Shown here: positions 40,484-55,101 of the stretch, in pieces
How the letters are laid out: each line of letters starts with the position of its first letter
Numbering within the stretch: the first letter of the stretch is position 1
Assembly (NCBI RefSeq): GCF_000247815.1
Contig: NC_021673.1
Location: 40,192,592-40,256,591 of the forward strand
DNA: 64,000 nt
Direction of reading: 5' to 3'
From: Ficedula albicollis
Lineage: Eukaryota > Chordata > Aves > Passeriformes > Muscicapidae
Notes under the pieces: model-generated
The model's database searches: none
What the model was told of the DNA's origin: nothing
What the model saw: only the letters and a program-made list of their open reading frames with translations
Made by a program: the position numbers and the translations under genes

Positions 40484-43400
40484 TTATGTTTATAAAGGCA
40501 CAGAATTGTTCCAGATTACTTCAGTGCACTGAAGCAATGTTCAGATTTGCAAATCTGCTTACAATTAACCTCTCTGGAGGGAGAGAAGGGGGGAGGAAGG
40601 GAATGCAGGGAAATTATCATGAAGAGAAGAGAATCTGGTTTCTCTGCTCTGTATTTATTGGTTTTTTTTTTTAGCTTGCCCAGAAATGTCTGTTACTCTT
40701 CGTAACAGACTTGAGTCTTATAATATTTAAATGTTCATGCTTCTTGGAACATATGATTACATTCTGCTACTGAACAATAGAATGAATGGATTTACTTATT
40801 TGCGTTCTGGTTGAAATTGGCAAGCAGGAAACATCAACTTGAGGAACTGCCATGTTTGTATTTTTTATTTCTTTTTAATTTTTTTCAGTCTCCTTAATGA
40901 AGTATGATTCTATCTGCAGTGAGTGGCTAAGTGGAGGGCTAGTCTGCATAGTTGCATTTGAGAAGTTCATGCAGATTTCACTGATGTCATTTTAAAGTGA
41001 ATTAATTAGAATGCAATCTTTATTTAGATTTTAGTCAGAACTGAACTGGGGTTATTTTATTCTTTTTAGCCAGCAGGAAGCACTGGATTTAGGAATTGTT
41101 TCTGCTTTGCTACAGGCTAGATTTTGAACTGGATGCCTAAATACCACACAGTGGCTGGGGGCTTTTTCAAAAATTCCAGAGTAGTTGCCTTGCTTGTAAA
41201 CTTGCTTTCTCAGGAGGCAGGAGCTAAATATCAGAGTGGAAATTACAAACCCCTGAATTCTGTTCTGGGACTAATTCCTCTCTCTAAACCCTACAAGCTG
41301 ATTATTCAGTCTTTCCTGTCTTGAGAGGTGAAAATTATGTCTTCGTAGAGACTGGGAGACCTTGTATTGTAACTGCTTTGAAAGTAGAAAGATGTAAACT
41401 GTGAAAATACCAATTGAATTAAGAATTGGAGAACACAGATAGTGGGGAAGCTATGCTCAAGCCATATAGATAACATATTTTTCATTTTGTTTTTTAAGGA
41501 TGGATTGTTTTGGAGATTTTGTTTTTCAGTTGCTGATCAGATTAGAAAGCTTGTATTCTTTTTTTTCAGGCTGACAGATTGGGAGCTTTTAAAAGTTAAT
41601 GCCAAACTCTCAATATCACTGATGGGGAGATATTTCTTAAAATGAGAGCAATGCTAATGGGGAAGGATCGTCCCGCAACAAAAACCACAGTGCTCTAGTG
41701 TCAGCCTGTGCTCTGCCAGGGATAATGCACACTTTGTTATGCTGGGTGGCTAAAAATTATCTACATACAATTAAAATTCTCTTGTAGAGAACTGGGTTCT
41801 ACTTGTTGTGCATTGTTTCCCATGGTTAAACAAACATCTCTTGCTTTTCACATCTTTTTTTTTGTCTTCAAAGAAGCAGATCTGCTTTTCCTTTCTCCTT
41901 TTGGGGTCTGCCTCTGCTGTGTTTTTGCCTTTACCCCTGATTTGGCATAGCTTTCACTTGCCAGCTTTAATGTTTAAAGGAGCAACTTAGATTGAATGTT
42001 ATTATCCATAATTTACTCTATGTTCTGTGAAGATGGTTATGTAATAGCAGTAATTGCATCAACTCACCTAATGAGCTTTCCCTCCAGTGCCATGTACAGC
42101 AGATTAATAGCCCATGAATTCATTTGCAGCTCGTTGTGTTTCAGAAAAGTATTTCAGGCAGCAATTAATAAACTGCTAAAGAAAATAACATAAAAAATGA
42201 TTTTTTTTATTATGTTAACTCTCCAGCTGAACAATTTATTGGCACCTTTCATGATGCGGCTAAGTAAATTCTCTCCTAATTCCTCAAGCAGAGTGTGATT
42301 AGTGAACCCTGCTCAGCTCAAGACTGTCTGGTAATTAGTCTGATCTTTATATCCTAAAATGTTAGGGAAAACCAAGAATAGTATTCTAATGTTCTCTTTT
42401 TCTTCTATTCCTTGCCTTTCAGGCATTATGCAAATACCTGTAACTTTAAACTGCTGCATGCTAATGCTGCAAATTTTCCCCCCCCTTCCTTGCATAGAAA
42501 CTCCATAATTGTGTAAGCTAAGAATTGAAGACCTCAGCCAATAAACAACCCCTGGCACTGTTTCTGTGCTGCTTGTTGTGAGCTGCAGTGTCCTATACCT
42601 CCCAAGTGGTGGGACAGAGCCCGAAGCAGGGACCCGGGAAAGGTCACGGGGTGCTGCTGCCCTGAGGAAGGTAAACCAGGGGTCAGATGCCACTGGAGAG
42701 GGAGATGCCAGGAAAAAGGCCTGGAGAGGGAAGAGAGAACAGAAGTCCTGTATTTTGCAGTGTAAAAGGGGATGAGGTGATTAAACTCAACAGAAGAGCA
42801 GCAGTGAGATGCCAGGGCTGCAACCATCTTTGCAGGGAAAGTGTCTGGGGAAAGGGGGAGAAACTGCTGCATGTGGCCAAACTTACCAGGCTGCTCTATA
42901 ATTGCTAGTGTTTTGGGGTTTTTAAAATTTAATATGTTTATCAAGTTTTTCATGTTTTACATAATTTTTTTCTCAAAAGAAACAGTTATCTTTCTGCCAC
43001 TACCATCCCTACTGTCCCAATCCAAAAGAAGCACCTGGCTTGTCTTTAAAAGTAGTAAAATATATATTTTAAAATATTTTCCCTCATTTTGGGCTCTTGA
43101 GGACTGAGTAAGCATAAAGGGAACTCCTTCAATAAGCTCATACAGAGATTGATTACATGTCCTCAGCTGGAAGTTACATTAAGACTTATTCACTAAGGTA
43201 TAGCTACCGTGGTGAACTTTTCAACGCTCTCTGCTGTCTCTATGACAACACAGATCCTGGCAGAAGTAACCAGGGCTCGTGTGCTCTCTGCAGCCCTTGT
43301 CTGCTTCCATCAATCCTAGTCCTTGACGACTGTAAGTGTGTGCCTTTCTTACATTTTTACTTAACAAGGTGTTTTATTAAATTTGTGACACTTCTAAAGT

Positions 43401-46400
43401 TATTACACTAATCATTTGTACTGCAGTACCCAACCATGCTCTAAAAGAGATGTGCTTTAGGAAAGAACTTCCTGAATGGCTCTCAATCTTGTCCTGTGGA
43501 AGATACTCAGCTGAGTGGCACAGAGTCCTTGTTCAAGTAACTTTTCTTTCATTACGGGTGAAACTTAAGATAACTAGAGCCAGGGAAAAGTGTAATGCAC
43601 ACACAGTCTAATTTCTGCTTAGACCTGCAGCACACTCCAGAGAGGTGCTTGCTACTGTTCAGTGACCTAGCAAAGTCCTCAGACCTTGCTGAACCCATCC
43701 TTGTTTTAAAGGGGCCCATGGTGTGTCAGTTGGTGCTTGCAGCTCAGGTTTCTGTGGCAGTCTTGCCATGTGCCACCTTCTGTGGTGATCTTTCTCTGGA
43801 GTTTGGGCTCTTCCTTGAGAACAGTTGGCATTGACACAGATCTGACTTTCCATATTTTTCTTTTTACACCTTTTGAATGTTTTAGGAATCATCAGATGCT
43901 TTCTTCTACATCAGTTTCTCAGTAAAGGGCATTTTTAGGCAGATATCTCTTACAAAATCATTTCTCAACATAGATCTTGTTATTTTCCTGGCCTTTTTCT
44001 GTTATTTCTCATCCCCCCACTTTGATTAATAGCATTATTCCAAATTGTACATGCAAAGACACTGGCTCTACGTATTTGTGTTGCCATTGCAGGTCACCTT
44101 TGCCTCTTCTTCCATTTAGCATTGCAGCAGCTTTCATGGCAAGGAAAACCCTGGGTTATCCTTTCTGCCTTGTCCTGTGCTGGGCAATGCTGCTGTAAGA
44201 GCAGATGGGAAATCCGGAGGTAGCCAGCCCCTACCCAGTCCTTGCACTCCTAAGAATGAAGCTGAGGCCACATTTGCTTTGTCATGCGGACATAACTGCT
44301 GAGACCCCAATCCCATGACCTCAAAAGCTTTGTTTCAGAGCTTCCATTCTTCCTTTATGCACTCAGTTCACTGCTTCGTATTCCTCATTTGGATCATTTT
44401 GTTCTTTGGGATGCGGGGCATCTTTGCATCTCTCTTTCTGATTGCCATTGTGCCATGTGGCTTGCACTTTCTATACTGGCTCTTGTGGTTTCTCTGGTAT
44501 CTTTTTTTCCTTTTGAATGCTTTTTTTTTTTTCTTAATTTTTTTTTTTTTTTTTAAATTTTGGGATGTTGAATCCAAAGGATGCAGAAATGTCAGTGAGA
44601 TAAATATCAGTCTGGGAATGAGCAAATTGCCAGTGTTCTGGGCCTTGAAGCTAAACATGGCTTATTTGGTTGTCAGGCCAACCTGAAAATGTTATCTACA
44701 GTAGCCAAGGTTCATGAGAAATGCAGTAAATTGTTCCCAAGAGTTCTGGGAAGTCTGAACTACAGCAACCCGAATGTTCCTGAAGGACTCTCTATCAAAT
44801 GAGAGGCTTACTTGGAAATGCTGATCAGAAGAAACGAATGTGAGAATGTGTATGTCTTCCTGCTGGTTTATATCTGCAAACTTTTGTTTTCCTGGAGATG
44901 GTCTTGCACGGGGTAGGTGCCTCTGCAAAAGGCAAAGAAGCAAAGCTCTCAGGCCTCTCTGTGGAGAGCAGCTCCCGTGCTGGTGGTGTGGAAGATGGAA
45001 AGCAGGCGCTCGGAAACCAGTAAGCGCTCAAAGATGCTTTAGGAAGATCTCTCCACAAGCAGATGAGGCCGTAGGTTTCCCTCTGCTGCTGTCAGGCTCT
45101 CACGGCTTGCTTTCATCCACTGGATGAATTGTTAGAGCAGAGGGAGTTTTCCATTGCCGTGCCTGCGATAAGCCAGCTGACACGTTGCAGCTCCTCCTGC
45201 TGGGATGCTGGCCCTAGGACTGTGCTCTAAAAATAGCCTCGATTTGTTTTTAGTCTGACTTTGTATCACATGCTCGTTTTAAAATACATCGGAACAGTTA
45301 ATTTCCAGTTCTTCAGCGCTCGTGTGGAAAGTGTAAAGGATTTTTTAAAGAAGATGGTATACAAGGAATAGAAATAACACCCTTTCTACCCAAACTTAAA
45401 TGCCACTCAGCTGCCAATTCTATAAAAGGAAAAAGCAAGATCATGAGGCATTCGAATTTTTAATGTCCTCTAGCCCAAAATGAACAGAAAGCAATGGGTT
45501 TGCCCCATCTTATTTTACTCCAGTATTTGTTTGCATATTTGCCTGTTTCTGAAAGCTCTTAAATGTTTAAATCTAGGTCTCATGAAAAGTCTGTTAATCA
45601 GACTACAGTTCTGAAACCTGACTTCTACAAGTTGTAGCTTAAAGCCCCACAGGCGGTGCCTGTGGCTGATCGGCATTTAATGAGCTGTGGGATCATTTCT
45701 CAGTGCCATGCACCCATAACCAGTTGCTTGTTGTTGATATAAACAGATTTGGTAAGTAAATGTGAGGAAATTGTCTGACTTTGAAGACATTTACCTGAAT
45801 TTCAGAGTTACAGCTAAGTGGAATTCTTCCTTTCCCCTGGCAAAAAGTGCAACAGAAAGCAAACATGCTTTTAGTTGGATTACAGGCATGGTTAGTCATC
45901 TGACAGACACTTTTAATGGAGTCAGAAAGACATGCTGGGGAAACATGCTGACCTACTTTTCTTTCTTTCTTTCTTTTTTCAATTTTTGAAGCAAGTGAAA
46001 TGTTAATTTTAAAACTCTCCATAAAGTTAGACCTTGGTGAAGGATCTGATTTTGTAATTTAATTTATTTACACTTCTGTTTAGGGTATGATAGATTGTTT
46101 TGATAACTGAATTTCATCAGGTTGTTTTTGTTTCTGTTAGGAAATTGGGTTACATCTGAGAAATCCATGTTCTTCCCCCTTTGCAGGACAAAGCAATCAG
46201 CTTCAAGTTAATGAATGATTCAAGCCCAGTCCTCTGAGGGAAGACTTTACAAACCATTGAAAATAACAGACTAACAAAGCATATTACATTTGTATCATTT
46301 TCAATGCATTATATTTTTAAACATTTGCTGTCTTTAAACTTGGGGGGAAGGGATTACTGGCAGATAGCATTGTGCATTTTGCACTTTAGCTTTTTTTCCC

Positions 46401-49400
46401 CTATGTTAAGGAGGTCGATGCTCCACCATCAGTATTTTCTTCAAAGCAGAACTTGATGTATTTGAACCCGGTAATCTCTTTACTGTAAAACTTGAGAGCT
46501 TGGGAAAAAGAAGCCTTAAATTAAATAGGAAAACTTAGCAGTGAGGATGGATTAAAACATTGAAGGAGCAGTTGAAGGAGCAGGAGAGGACATCATTCCT
46601 TGGCACACTGGTCCACTGGTCAATTCAGGGACACTGTTTTCACCTGCTCTGTCTCCTCCTGTTTCCATCATTAACAGATTTTCTGCTGTCACTTGGCCCT
46701 GGTGCAATGGGTGCTGCTGCAAATCCTTTGCTTCCTCCCATTTCTCCTTGTTTTTAACTCCCAAATAGCTGACTGGAGTTTGCATCACGGAAATAGCAAT
46801 ACAATGTAAGAGAGGCAGAAAAAATGGAAATTGCCAGGAAGTCTTGAAGTTTATGGGGAGTTTTACATTTCAGAGAATCCACAATTTATGTATACTCTTA
46901 TGAACTGCAGTAATTTTATATACTGTGTATTTCTAGAGAATTTTCCAGTGGCAAAGATTGAGATCTACTTTTTATGGTTCTAAAAATTAAGTATAAGATG
47001 TTGGTTAATACATGAGAATTTTTTCTATTTCTCAAGAAGGCTGCACAGGTCTTAGCCTAAGCTGGAGACACCAGTAGAGGAAGCATCAGCCTAGGAAGAC
47101 AAATCAGCAGTAAGTGAATATCCTTATGTGCTGAACTGCTCACATGGTCAGCATCTCTGACAGCACCATAGCTGTGCTTCATGCAAGGACTATCTTTCCC
47201 ATGGTTTTTTTGCCATAGCACTTCTTCTAGGTGACCTGTGTCATGGTATGTTTTGATTCTAGTGAAGACACAACTGGGAAAAGACACTCAAAAAAGTGTC
47301 ACATCTGAAATTTCATCAAGGAGCTTTTTTTTTTTTTCTGATAAGTTGTTGATGCTGGAAGATGAAGCATTAGGTTTAGGGAGCTTGAGTTGCTCTCTGA
47401 CCACACCAGTCTGCCTCTTTTGGGCAGGGAGCTCTCGTGTTTCCAATTAGTAGTCTTGTGAAGATTGGTGAAGAAGTCCAGAACTCAGTGTGTGTTGGGG
47501 CTTGTTGTCCACATTTTATTGTGCTGCACCATCTGGTTGTCCCATCGAGTAGCTCCAGGATCAAAGCCATGTGATCCAGATCCCTGGAATAAGTGACTGT
47601 TAGTTCATAAGAACCTTTTGATAGCACTTTTGTACAAGAAAGATGTTTGGTTTGCTGTTTCAGTATTTTGGAAGAGAAGCTCAATGCATACTTTCCCCCC
47701 TGCCCCTTCTTTGGATGCCTCTTCAGGTGAACACTGCTATTAATTCAGAACATCCAGAAAATAATTTTAAATGGAAAAGGAATGAAAATAATTAAAAAGA
47801 CAATAAATAAAAGCAAGAGGGCATTTGTTACCAAGAAAAAGAAGCCCCATTATGTTCAAACCCCTCATAACACAGGGAAAAGTAAACAGGGACAGAGGAG
47901 AATAAGCATAAATATTTTATTCCTTTAATTCTGAAGAAGGCTTAAATCCTGTTTGTCCTCAAAAGAGAGTCAAAGCCTTTTCTTGGCAACTTTTCCTGTT
48001 GTTTTCTAAGTCAGCTACAGTTATTTCACATGTTTATTAGGAACATTCTTCCTACTAGAATTTAGGCATTGTCAGGTTCAAACATACATAAACTGCACAG
48101 ACATATCAGCTGCCACTCATAGGATATGCAGTATAAACCCATGAGTTTTGGGATCTTCTTTCTTGGCTGGGGGAGTGAGACAGGGAGGTAACCCTCTGAT
48201 AAATGGGCCTTGAACTAATGGAGAAGGAATATTAAAAAATATTCCCTAGAAACCAGGGTGTGGGAAAAATGAGGCAATTAAGAGGAATCACTAGATACCG
48301 TGTCTTAACAGTTTATTATATATATTTTTAATGAGTATTTAATCCCTAATGCTGTGTGATGGATTAGAAAAGAGGGGGACTCAGGCCTCTTTCTGTGCAT
48401 ACTTTTATGTTTCCCCTTCATTGAACATTTTCTCTGGGCAAATTGTTTAACTTGAGCTGGTTGGAGGTGTTCCAGCACAACAAAGCTTTGCTGAAAATAA
48501 CATTGGGTTGAATCCCAAAATGAAGAGTTGTCTGTTGTGTTCAGATTTGCAGAATCTCAGGATGAGGTACAAGGGGGGCCAGGAAGGAGCCTTGTCTGTT
48601 CCTGCCCTCCATGTTGTATATCCCAGGCCCTGGGGGACTTGGCTGCACTGTGTCTACCATGCAGCCTGGTGCTCTGGGCAGTTCTGCAAGTGGCTGGGCA
48701 GGTGGATGTTCATTAGCTCTTTTGGGAACTGAATAAACTTCTGCTTTTGGAAGTCCTGGGGTTTTAGCCCATGTTTCCCATGGGGGTTGTAGGCCTAGAA
48801 CTGTATCCTGAGCTCCTCATAGAAACCCTTCTGTTAGTGCATCTTTCATCTTGCACTTCCACAGTCTTGGAGAAGACCATCCAAGCTGGAAGCAAGCACC
48901 CAACCTGTGTACAATGAGTTCAGGGCCCAATCCCACAGTGGTGATGGATATGAAAGATTTGTCATCAGCATCAATGAGATAAGATGGGGTTAGCAGCCAC
49001 CTGTACTGCCAGATGATCCGTGCTGTGTAGTCACTTCTAGTGCCAACTGGGGACCACCCCCCTCATTTAATTAAGGACCAGCTGTGTGTTGAATTCAGTC
49101 TCCTTGCCCAGCCCTTGGCTTCCTTTTCAGACGTCATCTCATGTCCAAGTTGCATCCTTTGTTTTCATGGAGAAGTCTGGGAAAACTAGGTCAGTTTATC
49201 CAAGTAGAAATTATTATTTTATTGAGTTAACTCTGTGTTGACCTGCTGCCTGTTTGCCTTCTCAAAATGAACTCCCTTGTGTGCACTAAATCTTTCCCTG
49301 GAAGTTACAGAGCCCTCAGGAATCACTTTTTTATTTCAAATAAAAAATAAAAAGGCTGCTTTCCTTAGTATCTTTCTGTTTCCTGGAGACAAGTGTCTGT

Positions 49401-51136
49401 CTGCTTTGCTTCTTGTGTGATCACTATACAGGCTGGTCTGGTGTGCTGTGAAAGCACTTAATGTAAAAAGGTTATGTGCTGGCTTTACTGGGGATATTTA
49501 AATGATCTTATGGAGAAATCAGGATTTGATTCTGCTTGACCCTGACTGACAGAATTAAGCTCTTTAAGCCAGTGCAGTAGTTACTAGCATGCCTTCTTTT
49601 TAAAATAATCTGGTCCACTTACTCCTGCTATTTCAGAACTTCAGTCCCAGACAAGGGACTTTTCCTTTATATGCAAGAATATTTGGAATGTATTTTTAAA
49701 GAACTTCTTTGGCATTGTACATAAAAGATAAAATATATCAAAATAGACAGTCTGATAATTAGGTGCAGGCTTGCAGAGTGATTCATGTCATAACGTGAAT
49801 GCTGAAACAGCTGAGGTTGCTGCAGGTGTGTTAAGGGAATTCGACCCTGTAATGCTGTGATGCCTTTGCCTCTACATAAAGCAGGAGTACAGATGTCCGG
49901 AGAGCCTGCATTAATAGATGAGAAGCAGAATTTCTGCATGTGAATTATGGATGGAGCAGTATTTATTAGAGGCAAAAATAAGAGCCTTTGTCTCCTGAGC
50001 ACCTTCTGCTTTGAAGAGTCGCATTAAGCCCTGCTGCTGTCCCAGGCACAGAGAACCCAGAAGTGAGCTGGGGCTTCAGCTGCTGCCTGTTAAGCCTGGC
50101 TGGAGCTCAGAGCAGAGTTATGCCATGCATGGGCAGAAAGGGATCTGAAGAAAAGCCTGGGAGGCAAAGGCCTCTGAAGTGCTCAGCTGGCAGGTGTAGC
50201 ATTTTGGGGTGGGCAGTGAGACGCTAAAGCTGAAAGTGGATAAACTTGTTTACCTGTGGCAGCAGCCAGCTTCAGCAGGGCTTTCCCGGAGCAGGCTGGC
50301 TGGCTTAGCGTGGCTTTCCTGAAATCCTGAGATGGAAAGAAAAAGAAGTCCTCTGACCTCACTCCTTGCTTTCTCCTTAGTTTACAGTTGGTGAAAACAG
50401 GACTATGTAATCTTCAAAAAAAATGCCCCACCCCAACAACAAATCTGCAGATTGTTTATTCCAACTGCTCAGCTTTTGAGAAGGGAAAGGATGTAAACAA
50501 CACACTAAAAGGCAGTGAGATGCAACAGTATTGTTTGGGCATGTTATTATCCTGTTTGAATAACCTTTTTTTTTTTTTTTTTTTTGATAGTATTATGGCA
50601 AAACAGCTTTAACAACACACACTGTTCTTTCAAAAATCAAACCCACCTGCCTTTCAAGCCCCCTGGCCAGTGCAGATGTGTGCCCACCAGCTGTGTTGGA
50701 CTGTGCATCAGTGTGAGGCTTAAACAGGCAATTTTTTCTGGCTGATCTAGCAGTGCTCGTAGTCTACCTGGCTAAATTATATTATTCTTCCCTTCTTCTG
50801 CTGCTTCAGCTAGCCAGGAAGGTAAGCCTGAGTAGGGTGGCTAAGCATGGTTGTGGGGTGCACACTCTGTCCCCCCTGACCTCCGCTTTGGGTGCCAATC
50901 TTGGCACCTTGAGAGATGGAAAGAACCTACCAATCACAATTCTATTTTATTTTGTTTGAGTAGTAGGAGTATGAACAAGCTTTTGCATTTAGGAAGGAAT
51001 TCGTGTAAGTTCGTAACGGCCTGTTTTCCACATTCGCTTTGGAGGAATAGGTAAATAGATTCTGAGCTGTTTCTTTGCTTTTATTGTCCCTGGCCTAGTG
51101 GGAGGCCAGGGCTGCAAGCTGCTGAGGCTGTTGTAA

Positions 51137-51318
51137 CGCAGGCAAGCGCTGCGATCCGAGACCGCAGCTCCCTTTCTTAAAGCATGCCGGGAACAACTGT
51201 TCCTGCGCCTTCATGAGCTCAGTTTACGGTCGCGGGAGGCGATGTGTTCCCTGCGCCTGATGAAGCACCCGCGCACGCAAAGCCTCTTCAGACGTGTTGG
51301 CAGTTGGCAGCTCTCTCG
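51137..51318. promoter_or_regulatory. Second CpG-dense islet inside the same intron
   Basis: I count 17 CpG dinucleotides in about 180 bp, including GGTCGCGGGAGGCG and CACCCGCGCACGC, against a CpG-poor background. No TATA box or coding exon is evident next to it. It could be an enhancer or a minor promoter. It lies about 11 kb upstream of the hinge exon. Confidence 0.45.
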
Positions 51319-51451
51319 CTAGCTGCACCTTTACACAATTGCACAAGCCACCAGGAGGTACAAATGTGAAATTCAACCTTGGGGGCAAAACAAAGAAATG
51401 AAACTTAGGTATGAATGCGGTGTTATCCATCTGCAGATACAGATATTAGAC

Positions 51452-51535
51452 CTGATCCCCCACTACGCTACTGTAGTTTTACACTAATAGGACTCTGCTG
51501 CGATCGGTGGAGTAGCACCACTGCAAGACAAAAAC
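51452..51535. repeat. Diverged dispersed repeat, copy B (matches 5571-5650)
   Basis: The segment CTGATCCCCCACTACGCTAC, then TTTTACAC, then GGTGGAGTAGCACCACTGCA and AGACAAA has the same order of landmarks as the copy at 5571-5650. It lies directly after the second CpG islet and just before a two-copy tandem duplication. Confidence 0.35.
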
Positions 51536-51585
51536 AGCAGTGGGGATAAGCTGGGGCTGTTATTTTTAATTCTGGTAAATAATGT

Positions 51586-51701
51586 AGGAGTGAACCCTGT
51601 TCGGGGAAAGCCAGACTCTGTTCACTGCATGAAAGAGTGAATAATGTGAAACAGGAGTGAACCCTGTTTGGGGAAAGCCAGACTCTGTTCACTGCATGAA
51701 A
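51586..51701. repeat. Two-copy tandem duplication, period 67 bp (second copy partial)
   Basis: AGGAGTGAACCCTGTT-GGGG through TTCACTGCATGAAA occurs at 51586 and again at 51653. There is one C/T change (TTCGGGG/TTTGGGG) in the shared part. The first unit continues with AGAGTGAATAATGTGAAAC before the second begins. Confidence 0.92.
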
Positions 51702-52339
51702 CCACCCATAATAAAAGGAAGAAATGCAGTGGCACTTTATCTTGGTACTGTTCTTGAACCTGCTCTTCCTTCTAGGGTGCCATTGCCTTGAGTGTTTGTG
51801 TGCAAGCAAAGGGAAGGGGTCTTTCAGCTTACCTCCTTTTTTTGGTCCCATAAAGTCAGTTTTATCATGCATGATCAGAATTTGTCCTGTAGCTTCGACT
51901 TATTCATTGCATCCAATAAACGTGCTTATTATGGAAAGTTATTTTGTGGAAGGAGTCTGTTAATGGTATTGTCAGGAAAGAGATTGCAATTTGTCATGGT
52001 AGGTGACTTGCTACTTAAGTAAAAAGCAAGTCATGTTCTTCTCCCCATTGTATGTTAGGATAAGAAATAAAATAGCTGTGGCAGGTTGAAGTGTGAAGTG
52101 CTACAGGCAGGCAGTGGGGCAGGGATAGTGTGCAGTGTCTGGTCTTAGCTTACAGCCATGCACTTCATTGGCCATCAGTGCTCCTGGATAATGCCCAGCA
52201 AATTGAAATGAGGACTTTGGATAACCCCAGCATCTCCCAGTTGTGAGGCATCATACTACCATGACTGTCTCCTAAGAGAAATTAATGTAATATCTGTAGA
52301 TAAGTAGACTGATTTACCTTTTGATGACCCTGGAGAGAA

Positions 52340-52351
52340 AGGTCAGGTTCA
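52340..52351 (+). promoter_or_regulatory. Candidate nuclear-receptor element, perfect DR0
   Basis: AGGTCA and GGTTCA abut directly, giving two exact RGKTCA half-sites with no spacer. RAR-RXR binding to DR0 sites has been reported in genome-wide work, although DR5, DR2 and DR1 are the classical elements. An inverted half-site, TGACCC, lies nearby at 52325-52330. The function is inferred. Confidence 0.3.
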
Positions 52352-52547
52352 GGATATTTTTGCTCATAATCGGTTATCCATAAAGAGTTAGTGTACCAGG
52401 CTTCAAGATTGTAGCTCAAAAGGGCAGTTGCTTTGAGAAGATAGCTTGAAAGGGCACCTCAACAGCTGAAATTAGATGGGACAGATTTAATGGCCTCTCA
52501 GTGATTTCTGACTGAAAGTTCAGAGTTTGAAATTTAGGGATTTTTTC

Positions 52548-52698
52548 ATTAACCCAGCCTATTGTAAAAGAAATGCACTATAGCCTAACGGAAATTCATT
52601 TTCAGGCTGAGTATTTAGAAGACATTAACCCAGCCTATTGTAAAAGAAATGCACAATAGCCTAACAGAAATTCATTTTCAGGCTGAGTATTTAGAAGA
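52548..52698. repeat. Two-copy tandem duplication, period 76 bp
   Basis: Units starting at 52548 and 52624 read ATTAACCCAGCCTATTGTAA and end GGCTGAGTATTTAGAAGA. They differ by T/A (CACTATAG/CACAATAG) and G/A (AACGGAA/AACAGAA). This is another member of the two-copy tandem set. Confidence 0.94.
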
Positions 52699-54123
52699 GT
52701 TTCTCAACTGCTGTATATACATTTGGTCACTTCAGCTGTAAGGAAGAGAAAGAATAATCACTTTGTGTTTGTGGTCTTATGTATTTTTAGCTAATGTGTT
52801 AAGACACTGCAATTCCAGAAAAGCTGTCCTCCGTTTCCCCAGAGTATTTTGGTTTAACCAGCTGCATGCAGAATTTTATCTAGACTGCCACGGAAGTTGC
52901 TAGTAAATCCACAGGGATCTTGGCAGCCAAAACAGTAGATAGTAAGCACAGCACTTTGCTTCACTGAGGGTTTTAGCTTCATGGGTATTCTGCCACAGGC
53001 TGGCACTTTGCAGTGGGTTACCTGCAGAAGCCCTGTAAATTTAGGAAACCTCCCCAGATGGAGTGATGAATTCCCAAAGCTCCTTCCCATTCCTGCACTG
53101 TGCAGGGAAGGGAAAGACTGGCAATACCCACTGGGTGATGCAATTACTTGCAAACCTGTTGCAAGTGGCATGGTACGTCTTAATAAAAATCATAGATTTT
53201 ATGTTGAGAGTATGGAAGTGACTGATTTCATGAAGAATACTGAGAGAGATGGGGCATGACCAGAGTGAGGAGGGAGTGACACGTGTAGTTTAATTTAACA
53301 GTGCCCATATGCACAGGGAGATTGCAAGACCTGCATGTGGAGATACTCAATCTCAGACATGGGAATTTCTGGCTATATTAAGTAACTTGAGGTGATGCCT
53401 ATGTGAAATACAGATGGGAACATACCAGTGAGTAAATTTTGTCTGAGTCAATGAGTATGGCTAGGCTATTTTCATTGCAGATATGTTGGTGGGTCTTCAC
53501 AGGCAATATTAATGATTTATTCTGCCTGCAATTGTTAATGCTAACAACCTGCAATAGCTCTTTAAGCATCAGCTGCTTGGAGCATGTGGATTATCCTATT
53601 TCACACTGGCAATTAGTTGATGACATTAAAGCACTTTGAAAATGGAAATCACAGGGCAAATGCTATTTAAACAGTTTATCATTTAATGTATAATCCCATC
53701 TCTCCACCTACTTTGACTGCAGTATGTAGGGAGATGGTAAGGGAGACCAAGGAGTCTGCTTTCAGTTCAACCACTGGTATAGGTGCTGTGACCTGTCTGT
53801 CCTGCCTCTGACTCCACTGCTCCTCATCCTCTCATCCTCTACCTGCTCACATCCCTGTGCTGCAACACACATTTTCTTCTGGCTTTTTTTCCCACTTGTT
53901 TACTGTTTTTCTGTTTTTGCAACTTCTTCATTTCTCATTTGTTCTTTGGACCTGTTTGGGGAGTGTGGGGGTAATTTCTGAAGTCCTGATTTTTATTCTT
54001 TGGGCAGTTGGTACTCTGTTTGGCATGTTCTGCAGAACTCAAACCCCTCCCAAAATACTATAGCAAATATAAAGGTAGGCATTAGTTGGTATATTCATAC
54101 ACTGGGAAACAGCTTATGGAATT

Positions 54124-54256
54124 TTGGTGCGTTTGGGTTGGTGGGTTTTGTTGGCTTTTTTTGGGGGGGTGGGGTTTTTTGGTTTGGTTTGGTTTGGTTT
54201 TTTTTGTCTTGTTTTGTTTTGGGGGTTTGTTGGTTTGGTTTGGTTTGGTTTGGGGA
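54124..54256. repeat. GT-rich TTTGG low-complexity tract
   Basis: The + strand contains only G and T for long stretches, with regular GGTTTGGTTTGGTTTGG arrays and G runs of 3-7 (GGGTTGGTGGG, GGGGGGGTGGGG). The G runs could form a G-quadruplex. It lies about 150 bp before a failed assembly gap, and it may be part of why sequencing failed there. Confidence 0.85.
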
Positions 54257-54404
54257 TTTTTTTGTCTTGTTCTTTTGCATTCAGGACAAATGTGCCTGTA
54301 GAACCATTTGTTTTCCTTCAGCAGTGGTTTTGGGTCTTGGATTGGCAGTTCTACGTATCCCAAATATGAAAGCTGCTGAGTTTGCTTCTGGATATCTTAA
54401 AAAA

Positions 54405-55101
<697 letters not shown>

